Shown piece after piece: positions 24,033-36,014 of a DNA stretch of 64,000 nt (its first letter is position 1; each line of letters begins with the position of its first letter). The notes beneath the pieces are model-generated. The model was not told the origin of the DNA. It worked only from the letters and a program-made list of their open reading frames with translations, and did not search any database. The translations under genes were made by a program, and so were the position numbers. The DNA lies in the NCBI GenBank assembly GCA_914767935.1, contig OU612045.1, positions 136,258,680 through 136,322,679 of the forward strand, in the 5' to 3' direction. The DNA comes from Coremacera marginata. Lineage: Eukaryota; Arthropoda; Insecta; Diptera; Sciomyzidae.

Positions 24033-24145
24033 CCCATAATTGGCAAAATCAAAACAAATCACTTTTTTTCTTTTTTGCCAATTAAAGCTTTTTTATTACT
24101 TTCAGATTTTCTATGAGCTGTCAATTTGGATTTGACAATTATGGG
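24033..24145. mobile_element. 113 bp MITE with TA duplication
   Basis: Inverted ends CCCATAATTGGCAAAATC and (reverse complement of right end) CCCATAATTGTCAAATCC, flanked by TA at 24031-24032 and 24146-24147. No gene. The TA suggests the Tc1/mariner or pogo group. Confidence 0.65.
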
Positions 24146-24147
24146 TA

Positions 24148-24520
24148 CTCGCATGAAAATCTCGCATTTCTTTATTAATGAATATATTAAAAAACTCTTT
24201 CTGATTAGTGACAACTAAATGATGACTTTTATTGTGCATACCAATTGTTTAAATATTAACATTAAAATCCTCATTCATTCAAAGATAAATTTAAACCTTT
24301 TGTATATATTGTATTTTTATAATATTGTTTGTTTAAAGGTTTAGGTTTGAGAAAATATCACATTGTACCATAGTGGATTTTTTAACACGTACTGAATATA
24401 CTGCTATAAATAAATTCTACTTAATATCATTTAGATTCGATACAAGAGGAACAGTAAAAAGCATTGCCAATTTTTTCTCACTGATTTGAATTGCATACTA
24501 TTCTTTTTTTTTTAAGCTCT
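24148..24520. other. AT-rich spacer, no gene recognised
   Basis: Nothing recognised. Confidence 0.55.
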
Positions 24521-25095
24521 CTTTAAAAGGTCCATTCTGAGTTTCAATGTTCTCCGATTCTTACTTCCAAAGCTATTTGATATCAAAAATTTGGCTTACA
24601 TGGGCGGAGCCCGTCCAAGTTTTCTATTATAAAGTTCTTACCAAGTGACAACTCCATTTTGAGTTTCAATGTTCTGTGATTTTACTTCCAAAGCTATTCG
24701 ATATCAAAAGATTTGCTTATATGGGTGGAGCCACACCCCTTTGTTCAATGCTCTTCCAAGTTTTCTATTAGAAAGACATCACCAAGTAATCTCTCTCCAA
24801 GTTTTTTATTTGAAAGGCATTACCAAGTGGTAACTCCATTTTGAGTTTCAATGTTCTGTAGCTTTTACTTCCACGATAAACTTATTTTTATATGAGAAAT
24901 CGTATGGGCGAAAGGGGATCCAATATTTTTGCAATATCGAGAACCGCTCATCCGATGTTGTACAAATAATTACTAAGACCCGTGCCAAGGCTGGCCAAAG
25001 ACACCCTCAAAATTTGAACAACACCATAGGAACCGTTCAGATGTGATGGAGTAACATACGGACACCATTAGATTTTTATATATATGGATATATAA
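24521..25095 (-). repeat. Degenerate minisatellite, probably part of a Helitron-like element
   Basis: TGAGTTTCAATGTTCT recurs at about 24538, 24659 and 24842, together with TTACTTCCAAAGCTAT and CCAAGTTTTCTATTA modules. At the right edge the minus strand reads TCCATATATATAAAAATCTA, then TGTCCGTATG, resembling Helitron 5' ends, so the element may run leftward. Its 3' end was not found. Confidence 0.45.
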
Positions 25096-25989
25096 TATAC
25101 TTCTCATAATTTATAATAATAATTTATATAAATAACGTATTTGAAAAAATTTTAAATACACATAACATTAACATTATACTCGTAGTGTATATTTCATTCA
25201 GAGCATTTCAGCAGGTTGATGGGCAGCCTGAAGACTTATTTGTAGCCCTCTTTTTAAAATAAAATCAAAAACGTATTCAAAAATTAAAAAAACTACTTAT
25301 GTATAATGTATGTGTTATTAAAATTTTTTCGCAACATCTATATAGTTTGATCAAAAAAGAATATATCGAACTGCAATGTGGCACTGCAATGTGGTCAATG
25401 TGCAAGGAATATTCTCAATTTCATGATAATATTATGAAATATTTTAAAAGTTCAAATTATAATTCAAAAAGGTAAAAAGCGAAGCTATCTATAAATAAAG
25501 TTTCAAGGCCGTCATACAGACAGTAAAGACTCATTGTGCGTCGTTAAAAAGGGACGCTAGGGTGGCCTGCTCCGAGCGGCACTATTTTGAGTGCGGTTCA
25601 GAAGCTACGATATTTTTTTAAGGTATAATATGCGAGTAACAACCAATAAAAATCAGCATTTTTCAAAAATTATTTTAGATACAAGGAGTTATTAAAATAA
25701 TTTTCAGGCTTCTTTATAGAGGGCGCTGAAAATGGCATTTCAGTGTTGGTCTGTTAAGCACTTCAAAGTGTTGGTCTGCAATTGCGTGTTGTCGAGGGGC
25801 GTTTACTATGCCTGCAAACGAGAAAAGCCTTTCGAAAGAATTATATACTCGTAATCGAGTAGACCAAAGTTCAAATTGAATGTAAGAGCAAAATATGTAT
25901 ATAGTTGTTATGCTCTCTGCCCACTTTTTGCAAGGTTTTTGGCACAGAAACTCCGAGTCCTGTAAGAAATTGTATTAACCTCTTACATA
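25096..25989. other. Spacer, no gene recognised
   Basis: One isolated AGAGGGCGCTG (about 25724), as in the 34.5-40 kb array, is the only notable string. Confidence 0.5.
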
Positions 25990-26346
25990 CACTGAACCAA
26001 AAAATTTAAAAATTGGTCCGTTGGAATGATTCTTTGCTTCAATCTCTGTTTATTGGTTCAAAGCAAACAGTTCATTAATATAATTAACTTTTTCCTACTC
26101 CCAAAGAATGCATTCTTTAAATGAATGTACGAGCTCATTGATTTCAAGGTTTTTACAGTTTTAATAAATCCTTTCTTTAAACATAATAACTATTTCCTTG
26201 ATTAAAAGAATCGATTCTTTGGCAGTAAGAAAAAGTTCATAAAATTAAAGAACAGAAATTCATTGGACCAATGAACTGGTACATGGGACCAATTCATTAA
26301 AACAAAGAACTTTTTCTTATATACTAAGTACATTTTTGGTTCTGTG
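25990..26346. mobile_element. 357 bp MITE with CACWGAACCAAAAA ends
   Basis: The left end reads CACTGAACCAAAAA; the right end reverse complemented reads CACAGAACCAAAAA. The interior has internally palindromic motifs such as AAAGAATGCATTCTTT and AAAGAATCGATTCTTT. No coding sequence. No target duplication is obvious. Confidence 0.6.
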
Positions 26347-29300
26347 CAGCAAGTCGAATAAAGTCTTCAATAAAATAATGATCGAGCTTAGAGTCAATGA
26401 AAAAGTAATTAGAGTTTCAATCTTCAATTACATTTCCTGTACAGGAGTTGGAGATTTTTGCAAATCTTTTAATTTAAATTTTTATTGTTTTATTTATTTG
26501 TTGTACTGCAGGAGGGAGTGTTAATAAAATAAATTAGCAACAAAACGGTGACTGTAAGTCACCATATAACATTGTGAATCATTCTTTTTTTATAGACTTA
26601 ACCAATATTCCGGAGATGCCACCTATTAATACGAAAGCATTGTATTCATTCGGACGATGACAGTTGGAGGTTGAAAAGAAGGACTAGTGTCGGTAAATGA
26701 CTTTCGTTATTATTAAGCCATTTTTTTCTATTCATAAGGTTCTGTCGATAATCGCAATAAAAAATTTTCTATGAATAGTCTTTGAAAAATTGAATCAAAC
26801 TTTTTTTGACAAGGATGGGACATAATCTAAAAGTTTTTCTGAACCATGCACGAGGTTGAAATTATAAAGGGTGGTGGTAAGAGAATAAAAAATCACAAAA
26901 TTTCAGTTTAATATATTGAAAAACTGAGACAGTTCAAAGCAAAAACCGTTATTTTGTGTGAATTTTTTAGAGTTCGCAAGTTTATGTCATAGTTTATAGC
27001 AAGCATACTTAATTTTAATTAAATAAAAAAAAAACTTCAATCTTAATTCGTGTGAACCAGGAATTGAACTCACATTCATTATTTTTAAAATATTTCGACA
27101 CAAGACTTCATATTCGTAATATTACGATAAATTTTCAACACATACGACTTGACGCAAGACTTATTTTTTTTTTCTTTAGTGAAAAAGTCGTTTACTTCAT
27201 TTGTCATATTATGAATATTTTAGACATTTTTTTTTTCTTACTAAGTAAAACTCACAAAAAGATATTTACTTGAAATTTCTTCTAAAAACTTCACAACTTA
27301 AACTATGCTAAAATATTCTTGACAAAAATCAAAAATTTTATGACTTCAATTTCTAGATATATGGAATATACTTGCTGTCCAATCATGCCAAAAACACATC
27401 TTGATTAATAAAATATGTTTTTATTTTCAAAACACTTCGGAACAATTTTATTTTTGCACAATCAACTCACTGTTCGGAGTGTGAATACTTTCATATAAAT
27501 TCCATCCATTCAATTCCATGTTAAGTTTTCAATTTCCTGCCGTAGTACAGTGGTGCGAAGAAATCTTTCACATCAAAATAAACAAATCATCAATCAAGCG
27601 ATCTGCACCAACGCATTGCATACAACGGATCGCACTCGGCCATGTAAGTAACACGAACAAAAGAATAAAAAAAAAAGAAAATTAGCAATGAAGCGAAAAT
27701 AAGCTATACCACGATGTAAGGAGAACCACTGTTGCCACCTGCAAGATCACATTAAATTATAATTTATGTAGTTCTGAAATAATTTTAACATATCATTAAA
27801 CTAAAAATTATGGGAACATATAGATTCATTTTAAAGATGTACAGTACAAATGATTTTTAAGTTGTGAAAAAAATTTGAATCAATAAATTTAAGAATTGAG
27901 TAAACAGCTGAAAATTAAACAAAAAAAAAATATATTACAAAAGTACTAATTTAGAGTCATATTACTCAATAAATTTAAAATAGAAGAATGGCAACCATGT
28001 TAGAAACAAGTTGCAATGAGACTACGTACAAAAAATAAAACTGAATACTCAAGCGATATCTGCGCCAACAGACGCTCCTCAAGACGTGGCCAGGCAGCAA
28101 CAAAGTATGCACTCAAGCAATCAACAACCAAGATATGCAAAATGCGATATATTCTTGCCTTATGTGGCCGGATAGAAAGATATATTGATTCGCCAGAAAC
28201 ATCAACTGACAGACAGTTAAACGTAGTGAACTTTGCTGGCATGCTTTCACTCAATCTATCTGTGCATTCGTAAATAAATAGATATTCAAATTAATTTGAT
28301 TAGCATACATTTGAAATCGCCTTCGAAAAATATGATATTTAAAACTTATAGAAGTGTGTAAATAGAAAATCGGCTACATGACAATACAATGTGGGGAAAA
28401 TGAATTTTGCGAATCAGTCGCAATGCGTGCAAGATGAGAATATTGAGTATATAATACCACAACCTCAAAGCTGTGTTTAAGAATCTGTCACGAATTCGAA
28501 ATAATAGCTTGCGATTGAAGTTAGCATAAATTTTACCACTTAAACTAAGTACTTGGTTACAATATTTATAATGTTATTAATTTCTTAAATGCAGTCTCCA
28601 TCACGAACGTTTTCAAAATGTTCTCTATGGCTCACCCAGTTCACATTTTACAACCTATAAACTTTTTATTCATGCGTTTAAAAACTCATAAATAAAGCAA
28701 CTCATTTATTCAAGCCGTCCACTCACTGATCCATTGCTGCAACAATCACTGCGGTTTTATCTACCTTCTTGTTATTATTATACATTCGGTAATGAAGTGT
28801 TTTGGCTTGGAATACTGTAACAATTACGAGTCGATTTAGTCGTAAATGTGTTGCAGATCACCGTGGGGGATCGTGTAAACACTTGGCCATTGTTCAATAA
28901 ATAAGCAGCGCATCTATAACTAGTTGCACTGGTTTTCCCCGAGACGAAATGTCTGACTAGAAAAAAAAAACTTAATGAATCATCATAGCAAAGTTGGCAC
29001 CATTAGCAATACTCTTCATATCATGTTCTATCATTTCCACTTTCAAATGCTGCACTTGACCGACTCCATTTAAAGCAAGACTTCTTTTCGGTACTGCCTT
29101 TCTATGCAACTGCACCGCGTTCCATCCAATGATCACTAACCACAGCACCATTAAATTTATTCCTGACAGCTACGACTGCCTACATGTGACCATAAATGGG
29201 CAAACAGTAGCCGCTTTGGCGACCAAAGAGGCGTACTCCAGAAACAACAACTGGTCGCAACTACAGCGTATAGGTTGGTAACAAAGAAGCTTTGTATTTA

Positions 29301-29859
29301 TTCGAAATAAGTAGCCGCATACAACTAACATACAATCGAATAATACTTTCAGTTTGAAGAAGTCTACGTTTTTTTGTGTCATTGTATTTGCAACTGGGAA
29401 CGTTCATTTTAGATTATTTTTTTTTTTTCATTATGGCAAAAGAAGACCGAGTGGGTATATGAAGAATTATTTGCTCATTTAAGAGAAATTTATGAAAACT
29501 TTTATAAATAACACAAAAACCTAACATTTTCGATAGCACAATTAGTATCATGAAGCAATAAAGCTTCTTTTAACGGGGTACACCTTAAAAATGTGAGGTT
29601 GAACAAAAAATACGAAATGCTAAAGGCTCAAATCTAGTTTAATGAAATTGCTTTCATTTAAAAAATTTATTCGGTCCGTAGAACTAAATTCTATTAAACT
29701 AAATTTGTTCGAGAACTTATTTATGGAAAAACGAGTATACCAAGAAGAAACTAATATTTACGAATAAAAGACAATTTAAAGTATATTTTCTTCAAATTAA
29801 AGCCCCTCTCCCTGCCAAAACTGGAACGAGTGGCCTTTTCTCAGCACCATTATAATGTA
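26347..29859. other. Possibly single-copy DNA, no gene identified
   Basis: About 3.5 kb of AT-rich to moderate DNA. Two overlapping opposite frames at 28000-28273 are Ser/Arg-rich and match no family I know. No terminal repeats or splice-supported exons seen. Confidence 0.4.
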
Positions 29860-31231
29860 CACCAAGAAAAAAAGCAATAGGTAAATCACCTCAGTCGACT
29901 TGGGGAAAGAGAATTGTATGGGAATTATAAACTTATACGTATTCACCTAAGCAATTTATTGCTTAATACATTGCTTTGAAAGCACCTAAGCCCAAAATCC
30001 AAAAATACAAAGTTAAAAAAGCATTTAGCATGGATGGCTTAAGCTTAGTTTTGAGCTATTTTCTGCCCAAAAAAAAAACTGAGCTGCGTCATTTGACACT
30101 CGAGAAAAGGTTAGATTTGATAACTTAATGGTTTTTTTTATTAATAAAGCCACTTTTAAATTCAAAAATAAAATAAAATAAATTAAAAAACACACGTTAA
30201 TATTCACACCACTAAATTTTATTACATTTCATTAACAAAAAGAAACGAAAAACATAAAAAAAATTTCTTTGCCCGCCGTGCGGAATCGAACCTGGAAGTT
30301 TTATTGCCAGTCCATCGCTCTACCCACTGATCCAAGCAGCCTTGCTACCAGTTGCTGACATAACTGCAGCTACGTTAACAGATGCTGTATTAACAGATGC
30401 AGTATGACGCAGTATTCTGTTGATCTAATAATCTATTAAAAGATTTTTGTGTTATGCTGCAGCATAGCTTCAGTTGTAATTGAGTTCTTTAGTTCCAAAA
30501 TGAGACTCAAGCGATTTTTTACGAAACTGAGTTAAACACCATTTCTTATAGGACATCTTCTCAGGTATCGATTTGTGCACTTTATTTTATTCCAAACCCA
30601 GTCTAAATGCCTTAAAAAGTGATTTGAAAAACAGCCTTATTTCCAAAACGCGACCTGAACAGAGATTTTTTTTCTTTCAAAATTCTTGCAAAAAAGTTTC
30701 AAAAAACCTTTCAGTCTCATTTTGGAACTAAAGAACTCAATTAATATGAATAAATCACTCTGCGTAACGAAAGAGTTCAGCTCAATGCGTAGTGTAGTAA
30801 CTTCATACACAGTGGTATCGGTTGGTAGTGGGTTTGAATCTTAACGGCATGCGAAATTAAAATTTTTGTATTTGATATTTAATTTAATTTAATGTTCTTG
30901 TTAAAATAAACGTCAAGCAGCAAGAAAAGCCGAGAAGTCATTAGTTTCTAAGAACAAAATGGTGCTGATAAAAGAAAAATTTGTGTTGTTACCGATTTCA
31001 GTCAAGCAAATCACAGAACGAGATGGCGGCAGCTTAAAAAAAAAGGAAAATAAAAAATAACTACAATCAGAAATAAGTTAAGTTTTTTAAATTAAATTTA
31101 TTTTAAAAAAATAGTGTATAAAAAATTACCAAATACTTGGTTAATTTATAACCCAAATAAAAATTGGCACCAAATTGATTACCCAAATTATACAAGGCTT
31201 TTTCAATTTAACATAAGCTTTTTTCTCGGTG
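29860..31231 (-). mobile_element. CACCRAG-ended element C1, copy 2, interrupted by a MITE
   Basis: Reverse complement of the element at 19558-20756: ends CACCAAGAAAAAAAGC (29860) and CTCGGTG (31231). The shared interior includes both tRNA-like modules, again facing outward. Removing the 257 bp insertion and its 4 bp duplication leaves about 1.1 kb, close to copy 1. The flanks of the two copies differ, so they are independent insertions. Confidence 0.8.
30482..30738. mobile_element. 257 bp MITE nested in C1 copy 2
   Basis: Perfect 26 bp inverted repeats beginning GAGTTCTTTAGTTCCAAAAT, flanked by AATT on both sides (30478-30481 and 30739-30742). C1 copy 1 preserves the empty site (GTTGTAATTAATATTG in minus orientation), which proves the boundaries. 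It contains no gene. Superfamily not assigned. Confidence 0.88.
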
Positions 31232-31838
31232 TACGCAAAAAATGCTATGTACACTATAGAAAGTTTTTAATGAAATTTACTAGAACAGTTGTAGGCAACA
31301 CGTTATCTACTATATAACTATAGTAAATTTACACACTCTAATTAAATTCAACATTTGGCTTATTGTTAATATTTAATAATATCGTATCATATTTAACACC
31401 ACTAAAAATATGTAGTAATATTAAAACCTTAATATTGCTACTGAAGCAAATTAAATATTGATTGATTACTATTATCATCATTTATGCAGTACAAAATGGT
31501 ACTCTACTACTCTTATTTCAGTAAAATCCAACAATTTTAGTTTAGTATTACTACAGTTAATCTAGTATTCGTAATATAAAAATTACTTTTGAAATTCTAG
31601 TAAATTAAAACTTTTTTTTTCACATTGTTGTCGATTTGATTTTAAAAACTATTTTAATATAACTAATAACTTTGCAATTTGATGTTTAATGTTTTTTCTT
31701 CAATAAATTCGTATAAGAAGTACCAAGATGCGGAATAAGCAATTGCATAAAGAAATTCTTGTCGAGAAATATCTAAAATGGATAAACACAACACGAAAAA
31801 ATTGTTTTGTTTATTTTATAAGCTTATATTTATTTATC
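31232..31838. other. AT-rich spacer, no gene recognised
   Basis: Nothing recognised. Confidence 0.55.
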
Positions 31839-31839
31839 G

Positions 31840-31980
31840 TCGGCCGTGGCATACTGATTAAGGTACATAGCTTGTATGCGACAGATCCCAGGTTCGAACT
31901 CGTATAGAGCCTTGTTTTGCCTAAACAAAATCCAAACGCCAGAACCCGAAAGTATTAAATTCAAATCTTTTCATATGTTA
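31840..31980 (+). mobile_element. tRNA-derived SINE-like sequence, second family
   Basis: TCGGCCGTGGCATACTGATT is followed by CCAGGTTCGAACTCG at 31888-31902: an A-box-like and a good B-box segment at tRNA spacing. The head begins like S1 (CGGCCGTGGC) but the downstream body is different. The 3' end is uncertain. Confidence 0.5.
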
Positions 31981-32764
31981 TTTTTTCCATACAAACAGCA
32001 AAAGTTATTAAGATTCATGGTTATTCATTTTTATTAGTTCAAATTGTTAAAAGTTCGTTAGTTCGATAGAAAATTAGTTATACAGAAATATTTAAACTCG
32101 AGGTCTTGTTACGATATTTTAATTTGATCACTGATCACAGGCAACTATGGATGCATTCTGCCAACACTAGCGCTCAAGAAAATTCAGGTGAATGGCTACA
32201 CTTTTGACAACGCTGGCAGCTGTCTACGCTCGAGCGATGTGCATTTTACCTAGCGAAATAAATTACGCTACTTCTACTCAACAGTTGTAAGTTATGTCAT
32301 TTAACAGCTGTTTGCTCGCCAATTTGCATGAATTTGCACACTCAAATGAAACGCGTAAAATAAATGCAAATTTTCGTGGCTTGTGCTATTTTTAATGTTT
32401 TTAACTATCCTTTGCTATTTGCAATGGTTGAATGAGGTCCGAAATGTGCTCCTTAATAGCCATATCAAGACCATCATCCATTAGCATCTCTAGCACTACG
32501 TTTTGCATTAAGTAAACCTCTTAGCAGAGAGAAATTAGATTTTAAATTCAACAAAATAAAACAAGCGAACAAACTACGTCAAACGTCAGTTGTCAACAGA
32601 TCTGGCGTTCGACGTAGCAACGCATTCAGATGTTGCTTTCAATGGATACTGTCACAAAACAGTGAGGGTGTTGTTTATTTTTGAACGATTGGCGATTGAC
32701 TGACCACCATTAGCGTATTTAGCAGTTTTTTATATGAAGTTTTTGGGTTATAATAAAAAAGAAT
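31981..32764. other. Spacer, no gene recognised
   Basis: Moderate-composition DNA preceding a Helitron-like end. It may be the body of that element, but no 5' TC end could be fixed. Confidence 0.4.
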
Positions 32765-32801
32765 GTCCGTGGCGAAACCGCGGACCACTGTGACCTGCTA
32801 G
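32765..32801 (+). mobile_element. Helitron-type 3' terminus
   Basis: GTCCGTGG and CCGCGGAC pair around a CGAAA loop (32765-32785). Twelve bases later comes CTAG (32798-32801) with T next. This is a textbook Helitron 3' end. The element lies to the left and its 5' end is not identified. Confidence 0.7.
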
Positions 32802-33154
32802 TTACCAATATTCCTGGCTATTCAAGTATATTTCGGCAAGTTAAAAAAACAAATAAAATCATAAAAATATATCTGCCAATTATTTTTCTAATCGAGCCTA
32901 ATCTTATCAAATTTTTGATTAAATTTGGAAACCGTTTCTGAAATGCATTATAACAATTTTTAGTACCCGCATTGTTGTCCATTGCGTATGACAGCGATGA
33001 AATTTTAGTATAAAAAATATGCAAAAAATTAACTTGTGTATATTTTATATGTTTTAGTACAAAATACTCAACTAAAAAATTAAATTGTGTAGGACAAGCC
33101 TTATAAATTTTGAAAAACGAAAAATTTGCGATAAAATTATAAAAACAGTAGTTT

Positions 33155-33450
33155 TCCCAAAATTTTGTTTGCCGAAACTCAATAATAACGACTTCACGCC
33201 CACTTTTCTGAAGCATATTTTGGCGAAAATGAACAACTTTATATGGAAAAATAACAACTTTTTCACAAAGGTCAAAACCAAAAATACAAAACAAGTATTT
33301 CTGTTTTTTTTTTTTAATTTTAGTATGTCGAATATCAACTCTTCCTCAACACGTTTCCAAAATTTGGTTTGCCGAAACTTAATAATAACGACTACGCCCA
33401 CTTTTCGGGAGCATGTTTTGGTGAAAATGGGCAATTTTTGTATGAAAAAA
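33155..33450. repeat. Two-unit direct repeat, period about 195 bp
   Basis: The block TTGCCGAAACTCAATAATAA, then CGCCCACTTTTC and ATTTTGGCGAAAATG, appears at about 33165-33255 and again at 33362-33450 with about 85 percent identity by eye. The overlapping open frames here on both strands arise from this repeat. Confidence 0.65.
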
Positions 33451-34482
33451 TAAAAAAAAAATGTGCATACTTAAACCCATTTTAGCCCGCTGGTCGACTT
33501 TTGACCACATACTTTTTAAATTAATATCTGGAAAAAATAAAAAAGATTTTTTCAAACACTTCCCGAATATTCAGGGTTCAGTTAAATGGAAATTCAGAAA
33601 AAAAAGAAATTTTTTAAGTTTCCTGTTTTTGGCTATTCAGATAAGCGGTTAAAAAAAAATACCTTTTTTTGACAATTATTGAAAAAATCAAAAAAAAAAT
33701 ATATAAATGTAATGTATTATAAAACTATTTACATAAGCAGGCAGCCAAAAGCCTAAAATATGAGAATCAGTTGGTTTTGGACAACACAGGTATATTTAAC
33801 TATGTGTTACCTGTGTGATAAAACACCGATGGTCGATTTTTGCATAGTTTTATTATAATATTTTCACATGTCACTTTTACATATATTTCACTTAATAAAA
33901 ATAACAATATTTTATTTAAAATTTTTTAATTTTTGTATACAGATTGGGCCATTTTTCGATTTTTCGACCAATTCGTAGCCGAAAAATTTTAATTCGAAGA
34001 AATCTTAAACTTTAGAATTTTTTTAATTAGATTACTAATAACAAAATCTGAACATTTCATAACGATATTCCAACACGTTCTGGTAGCAGACCAAAATGGG
34101 TTAAAACAAAAAAAAATTATTTTTTTTAATAAAACATTCAAATTTAGTAAGTTATGAACTAAAACGTAATGGCACCTATTTTTTTCTTTTTTTTTCTCCT
34201 ACCACCCTAAGGGGGCATTTGCAACTACCCCCACCCATACAAGTTCTTTCTTGTCTCAGCACGAGAAATCAGCACCCGCTTTATTGTCCTCTAAACGCAA
34301 AAAAATAGACAAGAAAAATCAATTAACAAATTGCATGGCAGTGAAATAGAAAAATATATATTGCTAAAAGAGAGAGAAATAAAGGAGGCCAATAACATAA
34401 TTCTCACACATATAGAATTTTCAAGTGATGAAAGCTCTTTCAGTGATAAGTTGTTGTTATCTATTATCTCCAATCTATCTTA
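33451..34482. other. AT-rich spacer, no gene recognised
   Basis: A/T homopolymers dominate. Nothing else recognised. Confidence 0.55.
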
Positions 34483-36014
34483 TCTATATATATATACAAT
34501 ATTGTAAAAAACAAAATCTGTACATGAAATATTTTTTTAAATTCTTTTTGCGATGGACATTTTGAACGATGCTGAGTCCAAAAATCGCATTTTTTAAATT
34601 TTTTAAATTTTTGTCTGTCTGTCTGTCTGTCTGTTAGAGGATTGCGCGAAAACCACTGGATGGATTTAAATAAAATTTGGCATCTAGGTTCCTTATACCC
34701 CCGGTCAATATAAAGGCTACATTTTATTCAGTAAAAAAGGTTGGACCCGGTAGGGGGCGCTGCGATCGGGTTCCAGGCATTATTTTTTTTTAGCTAATCT
34801 CCGAAACCGTTCGCCCCATTTGCATGAAAATTTGTAAGTAAAGGTTTTCGGATACGGTATGTTTTTATGACTTATCTGCTCTGTTCTATCTTGAACGCCA
34901 GAGGGCGCTGTAGTACAAATATTTTAAAAAACGTCAAAAATCTCCTAAGCTGTTTATCCGATTTACATAAAAATTGGTAAATGGAGGTTTTCGGATACTG
35001 TGAATTTTCATGACTTATCTACTCTGTTCTATTTTGAACACCAGATGGCGCTGTAGTACAAAGATTTTAAGAAACGTCAAAAAACTCCTAAGTCGCTTAT
35101 CCGTTTTCGTGAACGGTGAGCTTTTATGACTTATAAACTAGGTTCTATCTTGAACACCGGAGGGTGCTGTAGTACAAATATTTTAAAAAACGTCAAAAAA
35201 CTCCTAAGTCGCTTATGCGATTTGCATAAAAGTTGGTATATAGAGGTTTTCGGAAACGGTGAGTTTTTATGACTTATAAAGTAGGTTCTATCTTGAACGC
35301 CAGAGGGCGCTGTAATACAATTATTTTAAAAAAGTCGAAAAAGATCAAAACCGTTCATCCGATTTGCATGAAATTTTGTATGTAGAGGTTTTCGGAAACG
35401 CTGAGTTTTTTTGACTTTTCTACTCTTTTCTCTCTCGAACACCAGAGGGCGCTGTAGTATAAATATTTTTAAAACCTTAAAAACTCCTAAGCCGTGCATT
35501 CGAATTGCATGAAAATTGGAAAATAGGGGTTTTCTGATACGGTGAATTTTTGGACTTATTTTTTTTTTGTGCTATCTTGAAAACCAGACGACGCTTTAGT
35601 ACACACCTTAGGAAATCGTGAAAAACTCCAAACCTGCTCATCCGATTTGGATGAAAATTTGTAAATAGCGGTTTTCGAGTACGGCAAGGGTTCCGGTGCT
35701 ATCTTTTTTGCTCTTTCTCGAAACTAGAGGGCGCTGTTGTCCAATTTGTACGTGTGTATGTTATTAAACTGTTCCTTAACGGCTGCACTGATTTGATGAA
35801 ATTTTTTGTGTGTGTTTGAGTGGATCCCTAGATGGTTCAGATTCACAACTGGACCCGGTAGGTAGCGCTGCGATCGTGTTTAAGGCATTTTGTTTTTATA
35901 GTTTATCTCCGAAACCGTTCATCCGATTTGCATGAAAATTTGTGTATAGAGATTTTCGGATATGGTGAGTTTTTATGACTTATGTACTCTGTTCTATCTT
36001 GAACACCAGAGGGC

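Noticed and set aside
32818..33652. Cluster of overlapping ORFs up to 158 codons on both strands
   Set aside because: Low-complexity, mirrored on both strands, and produced by a two-unit direct repeat.
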